From Novosphingobium sp. NDB2Meth1 (GTDB lineage: Bacteria > Pseudomonadota > Alphaproteobacteria > Sphingomonadales > Sphingomonadaceae): DNA of 64,000 bases. The notes beneath the pieces were generated by a model that saw nothing but the letters and a program-made list of their open reading frames with translations, had not been told where the DNA came from and did no database searches. Positions 26,181 through 35,783 of the stretch are shown in pieces (within the stretch, counting starts at the first letter, position 1; every line of letters starts with the position of its first letter). The stretch covers positions 310,001 through 374,000 of the forward strand of contig NZ_FPEH01000012.1 in the NCBI RefSeq assembly GCF_900117425.1, in the 5' to 3' direction. The position numbers and the translations under genes are program-made.

Positions 26181-28715
26181 TTATTTGTTCGAACACCCTG
26201 CGAGGATATCGCCCTTCGTGCCGAGCGTCACGCTGGCAAGGCCGAACGAGAGCGGGCCGCGCGTGGCGAGGACGAGCGGGCTGGAGACGGCGTTGCTGGT
26301 GGAGCCGGCGGGCAGCAGGCACTTGAGCGGAACCGCAAGGGTTTTCCATTCGCCGAGGGCCAGGGCGGCAAGCTCGGGCAGCGCGACAGGTGCGCCGCAA
26401 GCGCCGCTGCCGCAGCGGGCCGAGATGGTGACGGGGGCGCCGGGTTTGGCATCGAGCTTGAGATTCAGCAGCAGCAGCACATCGCCGTTGGTCTCGCGCG
26501 ACAGGTCGCGGGGGCTGGCGGCTTCGAGTGCGATGGTGGCGGGTTCGGGTCCCTTGCCGACGACGATGCGGCGCGCGCCTTCCTGCACGTCCTTGTCGAT
26601 GGCGGTGATGGCGATGCGGCCGCCGGGCGTGGCGGCGGGGACGGGGCCGACGACATGGGGCGCGGCGTAGGGATCGGTAAGGACGAGCGACCAGCCGGTC
26701 TGCGCCTGTCCGCGCTGGAGGTAGACGCCGGGGACCGCTTCGGCGGCGACGCCGGGGTCTTCGGGGAGGGCGGTCCACGGCGCCGCGCCCTGCTTCATCG
26801 AGAGGCCGTAGCCATAGGCGTAGAGCGGATCATCGCCGTGGCGGGCGGTGCGCGGCCATGCGGTGGGGAGGCGCCCGGTGAAGTCCGCGCCGTCCTTGGC
26901 GTAGAGCACGTCGGCGACGCCTGCGCCTTCGGAGCCGGGCAGCCACGCGACCACGAAGGCGTCGGCGGCGTTGAGTTCGGGGTTCACGAACAAGGGGCGG
27001 CCGGTGAGCATGACGGCCACGACGGGGATGCCCTTGGCCTTGAGTGCCTTCATCGTGGCGAGCGGGCCGGTGAGATCGTTGCGCAGCTGGAGCGAGCGGA
27101 TGTCGCCCTGAAACTCGGCATAGGGGGTTTCGCCGAAGACGACCACGGCGGCATCGGGCTTTTGCTGGAACTGGCCGTCGGGTGCATATTCGGCGCTGCC
27201 GCCGGAGGCTTCGGCGGCGGACTTGAGGCCCTCCCACAGCGTGGTGGCGCCGGGGAACTGGTCGCGGGTGAGGCCGGTGCCTTGCCAAGTGATCGTCCAG
27301 CCGCCGGACTGGCGGGCAACGTCATCCGCGCCGTCACCCGCGACGAGCAGGCGGGCGCCCTGTTTCAGCGGCAGGACGCCGGTGTTCTTGAGCAGGACCA
27401 GCGACTTGCGCACGGCTTCGCGGGCGACGGCGCGGTGCTCGGGGCTGCCGAGGAGGTTCCACTGGCCTGACAGTGGACGCGTGGAGGGCGCGCCCATTTC
27501 GAACAGGCCGAGGCGGGCCTTGACGCGCAAGATGCGGGTGACGGCATCGTCGAGGCGGGACATCGGGACAGTGCCGTCCTGCACTTGCCCCAGCAGGCTG
27601 GTGTAGAGCGGTTTCCAGCTGTCGGGCGCCATGACCATGTCGATCCCGGCGAGGAGGGCCTGCGGACAGCTGGCATTGGTGCAGCCGGCGATCTGGCCGT
27701 GGGCGTTCCAGTCGGTGACGACGAGGCCGCCGAAGCCGAGGCGGTCTTTCAGGATGTCGGTGACGAGGCCCTTGTTGCCGGCGATCTTGACGCCGTTCCA
27801 GCTGGAGAAGCTGGTCATGACGGTGGCGACGCCGTTCTCGATCGCGGGGAGATAGGGCGCGCCGTGGACGAGGCGCAGCGTGGTCTCGTCGATCTGTGCG
27901 TTGCCTTGGTCGTGGCCGTCGGTGGTGCCGCCGTCGGCGAGAAAGTGCTTGGTGCTGGCGATGACGTGCGGGCCGGCGAGGACGCGGTCGGTGGAGGGTG
28001 GACCCTGCAAACCGCGCACCATGCGCCCGACATAGCTGGCGACCAGCGCGGGATCGGAGGAATAGCCTTCATAGGCGCGGCCCCAGCGGTAGTCCTGCGG
28101 GACAGTGACGGTGGGGGCAAAGGTCCATTCCTGCCCGGTGACGCGGATCTCCACGGCGGTGGCGGCGCCGATCTTCTCGATGAGATCGGGATCGCGCATG
28201 GCGCCGAGGCCGACGTTGTGCGGGAACAGGGTGGCACCGATGATGTTGCTGTGGCCGTGGACAGCGTCGGTGCCCCAGATCATCGGAATGCCCGGGCAGC
28301 CGGGGCGGCCGCGCATCGAAGCGGCGTAGAACAGGTCGGCGTAGCGCAGCCATTCCCTGGCAGGGGCAAGGTCGTTGCCGCCGGGACCGGAATTGCCGCC
28401 GTTGAGGACGGAGCCGAGATTGTACTTCGCGACATCCTCGGGCGTGAGGCTGGCGATATCGCCCTGGATGACCTGTCCGACTTTGCAGGCGGGGTCCATC
28501 TGCTTGAGAAGCTGGGCGATTTTGGCCTCGTCGGCGTCCGTCACAACTTTCGGCCAGGCGATTCGCGGCCATTGCTCAGGGTGAACGTTCGCAGCCGACT
28601 CGGCCTTAGCGGCGGGCGGTGTGGCCTGGGCCATCGCAGTTGTAAAAGTGCCTGCGAGGACCATCGCGAAGGCCATTGTTCTGAGTGACCCGGTCTGGCG
28701 AGAAATCCGCTTCAT
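26181..28715 (-). CDS. Exported GH3 beta-glucosidase / exo-beta-glucan glucohydrolase with ExoP-like C-terminus
   Basis: 844 aa. A signal peptide ends near AMAQA (residue 30). The N-terminal GH3 barrel carries KHFLADGGTTDG and the nucleophile aspartate in GLVVTDWNAHG (D335). A second alpha/beta domain follows, then a C-terminal ExoP-like carbohydrate-binding region (about 680-844). Start: the ATG with AAGGA/GAGAGGA upstream; a longer frame crosses the divergent promoter region and is rejected. It would release glucose from beta-glucans or cellodextrins in the periplasm. It diverges from the TonB receptor gene and sits 102 bp upstream of the GH2 gene, reading the same way. Confidence 0.85.
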   Translation of the reverse strand: MKRISRQTGSLRTMAFAMVLAGTFTTAMAQATPPAAKAESAANVHPEQWPRIAWPKVVTDADEAKIAQLLKQMDPACKVGQVIQGDIASLTPEDVAKYNLGSVLNGGNSGPGGNDLAPAREWLRYADLFYAASMRGRPGCPGIPMIWGTDAVHGHSNIIGATLFPHNVGLGAMRDPDLIEKIGAATAVEIRVTGQEWTFAPTVTVPQDYRWGRAYEGYSSDPALVASYVGRMVRGLQGPPSTDRVLAGPHVIASTKHFLADGGTTDGHDQGNAQIDETTLRLVHGAPYLPAIENGVATVMTSFSSWNGVKIAGNKGLVTDILKDRLGFGGLVVTDWNAHGQIAGCTNASCPQALLAGIDMVMAPDSWKPLYTSLLGQVQDGTVPMSRLDDAVTRILRVKARLGLFEMGAPSTRPLSGQWNLLGSPEHRAVAREAVRKSLVLLKNTGVLPLKQGARLLVAGDGADDVARQSGGWTITWQGTGLTRDQFPGATTLWEGLKSAAEASGGSAEYAPDGQFQQKPDAAVVVFGETPYAEFQGDIRSLQLRNDLTGPLATMKALKAKGIPVVAVMLTGRPLFVNPELNAADAFVVAWLPGSEGAGVADVLYAKDGADFTGRLPTAWPRTARHGDDPLYAYGYGLSMKQGAAPWTALPEDPGVAAEAVPGVYLQRGQAQTGWSLVLTDPYAAPHVVGPVPAATPGGRIAITAIDKDVQEGARRIVVGKGPEPATIALEAASPRDLSRETNGDVLLLLNLKLDAKPGAPVTISARCGSGACGAPVALPELAALALGEWKTLAVPLKCLLPAGSTSNAVSSPLVLATRGPLSFGLASVTLGTKGDILAGCSNK

Positions 28716-28796
28716 TCCTTGGTTTTCCTCTCCGGTTCCCGGCTGGCTAAGCGTACCGGGTTCCCCTTTTAATGCATGATGATGATATAAATTGAA

Positions 28797-28810
28797 TGAC
28801 AACGTTGACA
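28797..28810. promoter_or_regulatory. Candidate LacI-family operator
   Basis: TGACAACGTTGACA has an 8-bp perfect palindromic core (CAACGTTG, 28800-28807) with the central CG typical of LacI-family operators. It is in the 232-bp region between the divergent GH3 and TonB receptor genes. A LacI-family gene at 35784-36809 is the obvious candidate to bind it. Confidence 0.5.
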
Positions 28811-28947
28811 ATACGGACAAGATCATCGTATTGCAACCGTGCCACACAGTCCGGTCAACTCCCTTCCAAGGGGCGCCGGACAACCAGAAAGGCGGCATCA
28901 CCCCGAATAAAACGGAGGGTGTCGCTCAACTTGCAAGGGGAGAGACC

Positions 28948-31900
28948 ATGTCTGATCGCACCGCACGTCCCAGGGCCGTGTATTTGAAAACCGGGCTTTC
29001 GAGAAACGGGCTGATGGGCGCCGCGTCGATCATGGCGCTGCTGGTGGCGGGCAATGCCGCCGCGCAGGGCGCACCGCAGCAGGCTGCACAGGCCGATGCC
29101 GCCGCGGGCGATGAGGGCAATGCGCCGATCGTCGTCACCGGCTTCCGCCAGTCGCTGGCCGCCGCGCTCGATGCCAAGCGCAATTCGAACCTGATCCTCG
29201 AATCGGTCAGCGCCGAGGATATCGGCAAGTTCCCCGACCAGAACATCACGGAATCGCTGCAGCGCCTGCCCGGCATCCAGATCGACCGCGAGAACGGCCA
29301 GGGCACCAAGGTGCGCATCCGCGGTCTCGAGCAGAACCTCACCGTGCTGAACAACGAGCTGTTCGTGACCGGCCAGGAAGTGTTCAAGGTGGGCGAGGGC
29401 AACTTCACCCGCACCGACAGCCTTGAAAGCGTGCCGTCCGAACTGATCGGCGGCGTCGAAGTCTACAAGTCGCCCAACGCCTCGCTGCTCGAAGGCGGCC
29501 TCGGCGGTATCGTCAACCTCAAGACGCGCAATCCGCTCGATCTCAAGAACGGCCTGACCGTGGCGGGCAACGCGCGGCTCAACAAGGCCAACGGCATCGG
29601 CGGGTGGAAGCCGACAGGCGCGGTGGTCGCGAGCTACAACTTCAACGACAAGATCGGCATCATCGTTTCGGGCAGCTACAGCAAGACCAACGCCCACTTC
29701 GACATTCTGGGCGGCGAGAACCGCGGCAACTGGGCCTTCGGCGCGGGCCGCCGCGACACGGCGACGGTGCCGACCAACTACTACGCGCCCGAATACCGCT
29801 ACCTCACCGACCGCGACCAGTACCGCACGCGCTGGGGCGTTTCGGCAGGCCTCGCGTTCCGTCCGACGGATACGCTGAGCCTCGACCTGCAGTACTTCCA
29901 CTCCGACCTCAAGGTGGACACGCGCGAAGGGTCGGTGAAGTTCCCGTTCGGCCAGGGCGAATCCCTGGGCCTGCTGCCCGGCTATCAGATCAACAGCAAC
30001 GGCGTGCTGACGAGCGGCACGGTCCGCGCACAATCGGCCGAGGCGATCTCGGTGGTGGATGAATCGAGCATCCGTTCGGACAACGTGCAGTTCGGCGCCA
30101 AGTACGACAATGGCTCCAACTTCCGCGCCAACGTCGAGGCGACCTACTCGAACGGCAGCCTGTTCCGCGATGTCGCCAACAACGACGTGCGCTTCACCAA
30201 GTACACGGTACGGCAGGGCGCTGTCGGCGGGCCGCTGCAGAACGGCGTGGCGCTCAACAGCGCGGCCCCGGCGACGTTCGACTTCACCTACAGCAACGGC
30301 GATCTGCCCAGGTTCGGCATCGCGCAGAACAGCCCGCAGGACTTGTTCAGCAATCCGGCCTACGGCTTCTTCAAGTCGCACTGGGCCTTCGGGGACCGTT
30401 CGAAGATCAAGGGGCACTCGATCCGCACCGACGTGGCGTGGGATGTCGATCCGTCCGAGAAGGGCAAGATCACGGTGAGCGCCGGCTTCCGCTATGGCCA
30501 GCGCACGGTGGACTTCACCTCGGGCCGCTATCTGGCCGACTATTCGGGCAAGGGCGAAATCGACGCGACCAAGATCCCGGCGGCAGAGCGCGTGCCTGGC
30601 TTCAACTACAACTACACACCGCTCGGCTACTTCCAGGACGGCGCGATCGGCTACAAGATCTGCGACTTGCCCGAGGCCAACAAGCCGGCGGCGTTCAAAG
30701 GCTGCAGCCGCTTCGGCAATTCGCCCGCGCTGATCACGCCTTACGACACGTTCACCAGCAATGCGGGCCGGGTCGAGACGCTGGTCAATCCCAACGTTCC
30801 GGGCGGCAAGCTGCTGATCCAGAACCGCGCGCAGATGGTCAATGCGCTGAAATGGATCCAGAACCTCTATCCCTCGACGCCCTTCGGCTTCTACGAGGAT
30901 CCGCTGCAGACCTTCTTCGTCAAGGAAGAGACCAAGACCGGCTATGTGATGGCCGATATCGGCGGCAAGGATGACAGCTTCCACGTCAACGTGGGCCTGC
31001 GCATCGTCAATACCCAGCTGAAGGTGGACCAGAACCAGGGCACGGCGAACCCGACCTACTACGGCACCGACAGCTGGAACGGCGTGGTCAAGGACTTCGA
31101 CACCACCAGCGTCCAGCGGTCCTACACCGATTTCCTGCCGAGCGTGAACGTGGTCGTCGATGCCACGCAGGAGATCAAGGTGCGTGCCTCGGCCGCCCGC
31201 GTGACGTCGCGCCAGCCGCTGTTCGATCTGGGCCGCGGTTTCGCCACCGATTTCACCCGCGATGCGGCGACGGACCGGTTCCTGTTCACCAGCGGCAACC
31301 GGGGCAATGCCAGCCTCGATCCGTTCCGCGCCTATCAGTTCGACCTTGGCGTCGAGTACTACTTCGGACGGCAGGGCCTGCTTTCGGCGGGCGTGTTCTG
31401 GAAGGAAGTCGACAGCTTCGTCGTGACGCAGACGGTGCCGGTCTTCGTCAACGACCAGGCGGGCGGACGGATCGGTCCGGTCTCGCAGCCGGTCAACGGC
31501 AATGGCGGCCGGGTCAAGGGCTTCGAACTGGCGGCGCAATATGCCTTCCCGTTCGGGCTCGGCTTCACCGCGAACTACACGTTCTCCGACACGAGCACCG
31601 AGTTCAGGAACGATTTCGAGACGGGCCTGCCGCTGCCGGGTGTGTCGAAGCACTCGTTCAACGGACAGATCTACTTCGAGAAAAGCGGGTTCGCGGCGCG
31701 CGCGTCCTACTCGTGGCGTTCGAAGAGCTACCTCGGGAACTTCGGCTTCGGCGATGGCGGGGTGACGCGCACGCTGGGTATCTACCAGAAGCCTTATGGC
31801 CAGCTCGACGGGCAGATTTCCTACCAGCTGACGCCGAATTTCAACGTGTTCGTCGAGGGCATCAACCTCAACAAGGAAAACACCAAGACCTACCTGCAAT

Positions 31901-31971
31901 TCCCCGAACTGCCGTTCCGGTTTGAATCGGGTTCGCGCCGGATCTTCGCCGGTGTGAAGTTCAACTTCTGA
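28948..31971 (+). CDS. TonB-dependent receptor of a carbohydrate-utilisation locus
   Basis: 1007 aa. A long signal sequence (cleavage near NAAAQ) leads to a TonB-box-like APIVVTGFR, then the plug domain (KFPDQNITESLQRLPGIQIDR) and a large beta barrel ending in FAGVKFNF, with the terminal Phe needed for outer-membrane insertion. The plug pattern matches the Caulobacter-type receptors used for plant oligosaccharides. The start is the ATG after AAGGGGAGAG. It would import the sugar released by the neighbouring GH2 and GH3 enzymes. A terminator-like hairpin follows the stop. Confidence 0.87.
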   Translation: MSDRTARPRAVYLKTGLSRNGLMGAASIMALLVAGNAAAQGAPQQAAQADAAAGDEGNAPIVVTGFRQSLAAALDAKRNSNLILESVSAEDIGKFPDQNITESLQRLPGIQIDRENGQGTKVRIRGLEQNLTVLNNELFVTGQEVFKVGEGNFTRTDSLESVPSELIGGVEVYKSPNASLLEGGLGGIVNLKTRNPLDLKNGLTVAGNARLNKANGIGGWKPTGAVVASYNFNDKIGIIVSGSYSKTNAHFDILGGENRGNWAFGAGRRDTATVPTNYYAPEYRYLTDRDQYRTRWGVSAGLAFRPTDTLSLDLQYFHSDLKVDTREGSVKFPFGQGESLGLLPGYQINSNGVLTSGTVRAQSAEAISVVDESSIRSDNVQFGAKYDNGSNFRANVEATYSNGSLFRDVANNDVRFTKYTVRQGAVGGPLQNGVALNSAAPATFDFTYSNGDLPRFGIAQNSPQDLFSNPAYGFFKSHWAFGDRSKIKGHSIRTDVAWDVDPSEKGKITVSAGFRYGQRTVDFTSGRYLADYSGKGEIDATKIPAAERVPGFNYNYTPLGYFQDGAIGYKICDLPEANKPAAFKGCSRFGNSPALITPYDTFTSNAGRVETLVNPNVPGGKLLIQNRAQMVNALKWIQNLYPSTPFGFYEDPLQTFFVKEETKTGYVMADIGGKDDSFHVNVGLRIVNTQLKVDQNQGTANPTYYGTDSWNGVVKDFDTTSVQRSYTDFLPSVNVVVDATQEIKVRASAARVTSRQPLFDLGRGFATDFTRDAATDRFLFTSGNRGNASLDPFRAYQFDLGVEYYFGRQGLLSAGVFWKEVDSFVVTQTVPVFVNDQAGGRIGPVSQPVNGNGGRVKGFELAAQYAFPFGLGFTANYTFSDTSTEFRNDFETGLPLPGVSKHSFNGQIYFEKSGFAARASYSWRSKSYLGNFGFGDGGVTRTLGIYQKPYGQLDGQISYQLTPNFNVFVEGINLNKENTKTYLQFPELPFRFESGSRRIFAGVKFNF

Positions 31972-32003
31972 ACGCTTGCTCCACCTCCCTCGGAGCCTCT
32001 TCT

Positions 32004-32035
32004 GGGGGGAGGGCTTAGGCCTTCCCCCCTTTCTT
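32004..32035 (+). terminator. Terminator-like hairpin after the TonB receptor
   Basis: GGGGGGAGGG pairs with CCTTCCCCCC (one G-U pair) around a 6-nt loop, followed by TTTCTT. The halogenase-like gene starts 50 bp on, so it may have its own promoter or depend on read-through. Confidence 0.6.
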
Positions 32036-32084
32036 GTGAGGCCTTGTCTTGTAGCCGGATGACGGCCAGCATCGAACCGGACCG

Positions 32085-33632
32085 ATGATGACACCTGATC
32101 CCTTGCGCTCGATCCTGATTGTGGGTGGCGGCACGGCCGGTTGGTCGGCGGCGGCGCTGCTTTCGGCTGTGCTGGCGCCGAGCGGTTGCAAGATCACGCT
32201 GATTGAATCGAGCGATGTGCCCACCGTCGGCGTGGGCGAGGCGACGATCCCGCCGGTGTTCGAGTTCCTCAGCAACTGCGGCGTCGATGAGATTGATTTC
32301 ATTCGCCATTGTCAGGCGACCTTCAAACTGGCGATCCGCTTTGACGACTGGCTGGAACGCGGCCATTCCTATTGGCACCCGTTCGGCAATCTGGGCGTCA
32401 CGATCAACCAGCGGCCGTTTCACCATTATTGGTGGAAGAACAAGGCGGCGGGGCATGACGAGACATTTGCCGATCTGTGCCCGGCGATTGCGCTGGCGCA
32501 GGACGGCAAGTTCGCGTTTCCGCCGCCGGATGGCAGCTATCCGGGCGGGGCGCTCAACTATGCGCTGCATTTCGATGCGGGGCTGGTGGCGGAATACCTG
32601 AGGAAGCATGCGACGGCGCGCGGCGTGACGCATGTGGATGCGCGGATTGTCGGGGCCGAACTGGCGGATGATGGCGCGATTGCAGCGGTCCGGCTGACCG
32701 ATGGGCGGCGGATCGAGGCGGATTTCTTTATCGACTGCTCGGGCTTTCGCGGGCTGCTGATCGAGGAAGCGCTGCACGCGGGATATGAGGATTGGACCTC
32801 GTGGCTGCCGTGCGACCGGGCGGTGGCGATGCCGACGGCAACAGTGGGGCCGCCCGCGCCTTACACGATTTCCGCCGCGCACGAGGCGGGGTGGCGCTGG
32901 CGGATTCCGCTGCAGTCGCGGGTGGGCAATGGCTATGTCTATTCGAGCCGCCATGTGAGCGACGAGCAGGCGGCGGAGACATTGCGCGAGGCGGCGGCAG
33001 GAGAGCCGCTGGCAGAGCCGCGCTTCCTGCGCTTCACCGCCGGGCACCGCAAGGCGATGTGGGTGAAGAACTGCCTCGCGGTCGGGCTTTCGAGCGGATT
33101 TCTGGAACCGCTGGAATCGACGAGCATTCACCTCATCCACACCGCGCTGAACCGGCTGCTGGACTACTTCCCGGACCGGCACTGCGATCCGGCGTTGGCG
33201 GCGGCCTACAACCGCGAGGCGGCGGACGAATATGCGCATATCCGCGATTTCCTGCTGCTCCACTATGTGCCCAACCGGCGGCATGGCGAGCCGTTCTGGG
33301 ACGAGATCAGGGCGAACCCTCTGCCGGACAGTCTGGCGGCCAAGCTGGAGTTGTTCCGGCGGACGGGACGGATTGTGTCGCGGCGGCGGGAGCTGTTTGC
33401 CGATATCAGCTGGTTTTTTGTCGCGGCTGGCATGGGAATCGTGCCCGAGGCGCTTGATCCGCTGGCCGATGCGGCGGATTTCGGCGAAGTGCGGCGGGTG
33501 ATCGGGCAGATCCGCGAGGTGATGGGCCGCTACCGTGCGGCGGCGCCGACGCATCTGGCGATGCTGGCGCGGCTGCTCGATCCGGCGCTGAAGGGGCGGC
33601 CCAACTTCAAACAGACGTGGGGCGGCGCATGA
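32085..33632 (+). CDS. Flavin-dependent (tryptophan) halogenase-like protein
   Basis: 515 aa, full length for the PrnA/RebH family. The FAD site GGGTAGWSAA (14-23), the catalytic lysine position (K81 in ATFKLAIRF), the halogenase signature WRWRIP (W270, W272) and the EPLES motif with its active-site glutamates (341-345) are all present, so it may be catalytically active. No flavin reductase gene is adjacent. Similar genes occur next to TonB receptors in sugar loci of Caulobacter and Xanthomonas relatives, where their natural substrate is unclear. It overlaps the downstream kinase gene by 4 bp. Confidence 0.85.
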   Translation: MMTPDPLRSILIVGGGTAGWSAAALLSAVLAPSGCKITLIESSDVPTVGVGEATIPPVFEFLSNCGVDEIDFIRHCQATFKLAIRFDDWLERGHSYWHPFGNLGVTINQRPFHHYWWKNKAAGHDETFADLCPAIALAQDGKFAFPPPDGSYPGGALNYALHFDAGLVAEYLRKHATARGVTHVDARIVGAELADDGAIAAVRLTDGRRIEADFFIDCSGFRGLLIEEALHAGYEDWTSWLPCDRAVAMPTATVGPPAPYTISAAHEAGWRWRIPLQSRVGNGYVYSSRHVSDEQAAETLREAAAGEPLAEPRFLRFTAGHRKAMWVKNCLAVGLSSGFLEPLESTSIHLIHTALNRLLDYFPDRHCDPALAAAYNREAADEYAHIRDFLLLHYVPNRRHGEPFWDEIRANPLPDSLAAKLELFRRTGRIVSRRRELFADISWFFVAAGMGIVPEALDPLADAADFGEVRRVIGQIREVMGRYRAAAPTHLAMLARLLDPALKGRPNFKQTWGGA

Positions 33633-34501
33633 TCGCCGGACTAGAGCTTGGCGGGACCAAATGCGTCGCAACGCTCGCCGAGGGGCGCGAGGTGATCGAC
33701 CAGCGCCGGGTGCCGACGCGCGATGCGCCTGCGACGGTAAGTGATCTGACGGCGATCCTCGATATCTGGTGTGCGGCTTATCCCATCGAAGCCATCGGGG
33801 TCGCCGCCTTCGGGCCGATCCAGACCGACCGCAGTGCGGCGGATTTCGGCACGTTCCTCGCGACGCCCAAGCCGGGGTGGCAGGGGTTCGGGCTCGCGGC
33901 GCATCTCCAGGAGCGCTATGACCTCCCGGTCGGGCTCGACAGCGATGTGAACGGCGCGGCGCTGGCGGAAGGGCGCTGGGGCGGGGCGCAGGGGATGGCG
34001 AACCATGCCTATATCACCGTCGGCACCGGAGTAGGCGTCGGCCTCGTGGTCGGCGGGCGGACTATGGCGGGGCGTGCACACAGTGAAATGGGCCACATAT
34101 TCGTGGACCGGGCGCCGGGTGACGATGCGCCGGGGATTTGCCCGTTTCACGGGGGCTGTGTGGAAGGACTCATAGCCGGACCCGCGCTGGCTGCCCGAAC
34201 GGGTCGGAGCGGTGAGGCTCTGGACGAAATGCATCCAGTATGGAATCCGTTTGTCCATGTGCTTGCACGGCTCGTCCATACCATCGTGTTGACCGGAGCA
34301 TCCGAACGGGTCGCGCTGGGTGGCGGCGTGCTGGCGAACCGGCCCGGGCTGGTGGCGCGGGTCGAGGCGGCGGCGCGCGAAAGTCTGGGCGGCTATGCGC
34401 AAGCTTCGTTTACGGTCGGTGCACCGGTGCTGGGCGATCAGGCCGGGCCGATGGGCGCGCTGGCAATCGCACTCGATGTGCTGGAGGGTGCGGAAGCGTG
34501 A
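33629..34501 (+). CDS. ROK-family sugar kinase (fructokinase-like)
   Basis: 290 aa. The N-terminal ATP loop (GLELGGTKCVATLAEG) and the catalytic GLDSDVNGAALAE segment are clear. The zinc-binding region reads CPFHGGCVEGLIAG. This form is typical of bacterial ROK fructokinases. It would phosphorylate the free hexose produced by the locus, so that the sugar stays inside the cell. Start and stop overlap with the genes on both sides (ATGA before, GTGA after), indicating one translated unit of halogenase-like protein, kinase and ROK regulator. Confidence 0.85.
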   Translation: MIAGLELGGTKCVATLAEGREVIDQRRVPTRDAPATVSDLTAILDIWCAAYPIEAIGVAAFGPIQTDRSAADFGTFLATPKPGWQGFGLAAHLQERYDLPVGLDSDVNGAALAEGRWGGAQGMANHAYITVGTGVGVGLVVGGRTMAGRAHSEMGHIFVDRAPGDDAPGICPFHGGCVEGLIAGPALAARTGRSGEALDEMHPVWNPFVHVLARLVHTIVLTGASERVALGGGVLANRPGLVARVEAAARESLGGYAQASFTVGAPVLGDQAGPMGALAIALDVLEGAEA

Positions 34502-35664
34502 ACCTGGGGCTGACGCGCAGCGGCTATCGCGGCGCGACAATCGAGGATGCGGGGGCGCACAATACGCGCATGGTGCTGCGGGCGATCCGGGCGCAGGGCA
34601 CGCTGACCAAGGCGGAACTCGCGCGCCAGACGGGCCTTGCTCATCCCACCGTGACCAACATCACGCGGCGCCTGATGGAGCGCGGGTTGCTGCGCACTGC
34701 CGGCATGCAGCGCGGCGGGCGCGGGCAGCCGGCGACGCGGCTGGTGATCAATGCGGAAGGCGCGCATGCCATCGGCCTCAATGTCGACCGCGATCATATC
34801 ACGATGGTGCTGGCGGACTTTGCCGGCACGGTGAAGGCCCGGCTCGATAGCGAGGTGGCGTTCGCGCTGCCCGAGCAGGTGCGCAGCTTCTACCGCCGCA
34901 ATCTCGACAAGCTGCTGGCGATAGCCGGGGTCGAAGCGGAGGCGATCACCGGGATTGGCCTCGCGCTGCCCGATGGGCTTGGCGAGGTCGATTTGCCGGG
35001 CATGCCGGGGGACTATGCGCAGTGGTCGGCGACCAACCTCGAGGCGCTGTTTGCCGAGCCACTTGGGAAGCCGATCTTCATCGAGAACGACGCGGCGGCG
35101 GCGGCGATCGGGGAAATGCAGTTCGGGCGGGGGCAGCGCGAGCAGAGCTTTTTCTATGTGCTGATCAGCTATGGCCTCGGCGGCGGGCTGGTCGTCGGCG
35201 GGCATTATGATCGCGGCGCGGACGGGCGCAGCGGCGAGATCGGCTTCATGCCTGTGATGGGTGAAGGCGGCGCGCCGGTGCCGCTGCAGTCGATCGTCTC
35301 GATTGCGGGGCTGAACCGGCGACTGGCGCAGGCGGGCCGGGCGGCGTTTGCGCAAGGCGAGGCGAGCGGGGCCGACGCGGCGCTGCAGCGCGTGCTCGAC
35401 GACTGGATCGAGGAATGCGCGAGGGCGCTGGTGCAGCCCTTGGTGGCGGTGAACCTGCTGATCAATCCGGGCGTGGTGCTGGTGGGCGGGCGGCTGCCGA
35501 TGCCGCTGCTGGAGCGGCTGACGCAGCGGACCAATCTCCTGCTGCGCAGCGGCGGGCGCGATGCTCCGGCGATTGCGCCGGTCATGCCCGCCGCGCTGGC
35601 GGAGGATGCCTCGGCGGTGGGGGCGGCGCTGCTGTCGTTCGACGATCTGGCGCTGGCGGATTAG
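34498..35664 (+). CDS. ROK-family transcriptional repressor (NagC/XylR type)
   Basis: 388 aa. A winged helix-turn-helix at about 22-80 (TLTKAELARQTGLAHPTVTNITRRL) precedes a ROK sugar-binding domain (IENDAAAAAIGEMQFG, then YGLGGGLVVGG and RSGEIGF). The zinc-type cysteine cluster of ROK kinases is not seen, as in many ROK regulators. The GTG start overlaps the kinase stop as GTGA; an 86-codon upstream extension antiparallel to the kinase frame is rejected. It would sense the imported sugar or its phosphate and control this locus. Confidence 0.85.
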   Translation: MNLGLTRSGYRGATIEDAGAHNTRMVLRAIRAQGTLTKAELARQTGLAHPTVTNITRRLMERGLLRTAGMQRGGRGQPATRLVINAEGAHAIGLNVDRDHITMVLADFAGTVKARLDSEVAFALPEQVRSFYRRNLDKLLAIAGVEAEAITGIGLALPDGLGEVDLPGMPGDYAQWSATNLEALFAEPLGKPIFIENDAAAAAIGEMQFGRGQREQSFFYVLISYGLGGGLVVGGHYDRGADGRSGEIGFMPVMGEGGAPVPLQSIVSIAGLNRRLAQAGRAAFAQGEASGADAALQRVLDDWIEECARALVQPLVAVNLLINPGVVLVGGRLPMPLLERLTQRTNLLLRSGGRDAPAIAPVMPAALAEDASAVGAALLSFDDLALAD

Positions 35665-35686
35665 GCGGGCTGTCTCACGCCACCAG

Positions 35687-35762
35687 CCGCTCATGCTGAG
35701 CTTGTCGAAGTATCATACCCGGACGTGGTACCAGCACCCTTCGACAGGCTCAGGGTGAGCGG
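35687..35762. repeat. Inverted pair of the 24-nt REP-like unit
   Basis: Arms at 35687-35710 and 35739-35762 are near-exact inverted copies (CTTCGACAGGCTCAGGGTGA on the right). They flank a 28-nt spacer. The same pair occurs at 57805-57879. It lies between the convergent ROK and LacI genes. Confidence 0.75.
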
Positions 35763-35783
35763 GGTTTGGAATGGGGTTCTGGC

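Noticed and set aside
28855..32094. A 1079-codon open frame antisense to the TonB receptor
   Set aside because: It mirrors the codon structure of the real gene, is low in hydrophobic order, has no family motifs and no ribosome site. Long antisense frames are normal in DNA this rich in GC.
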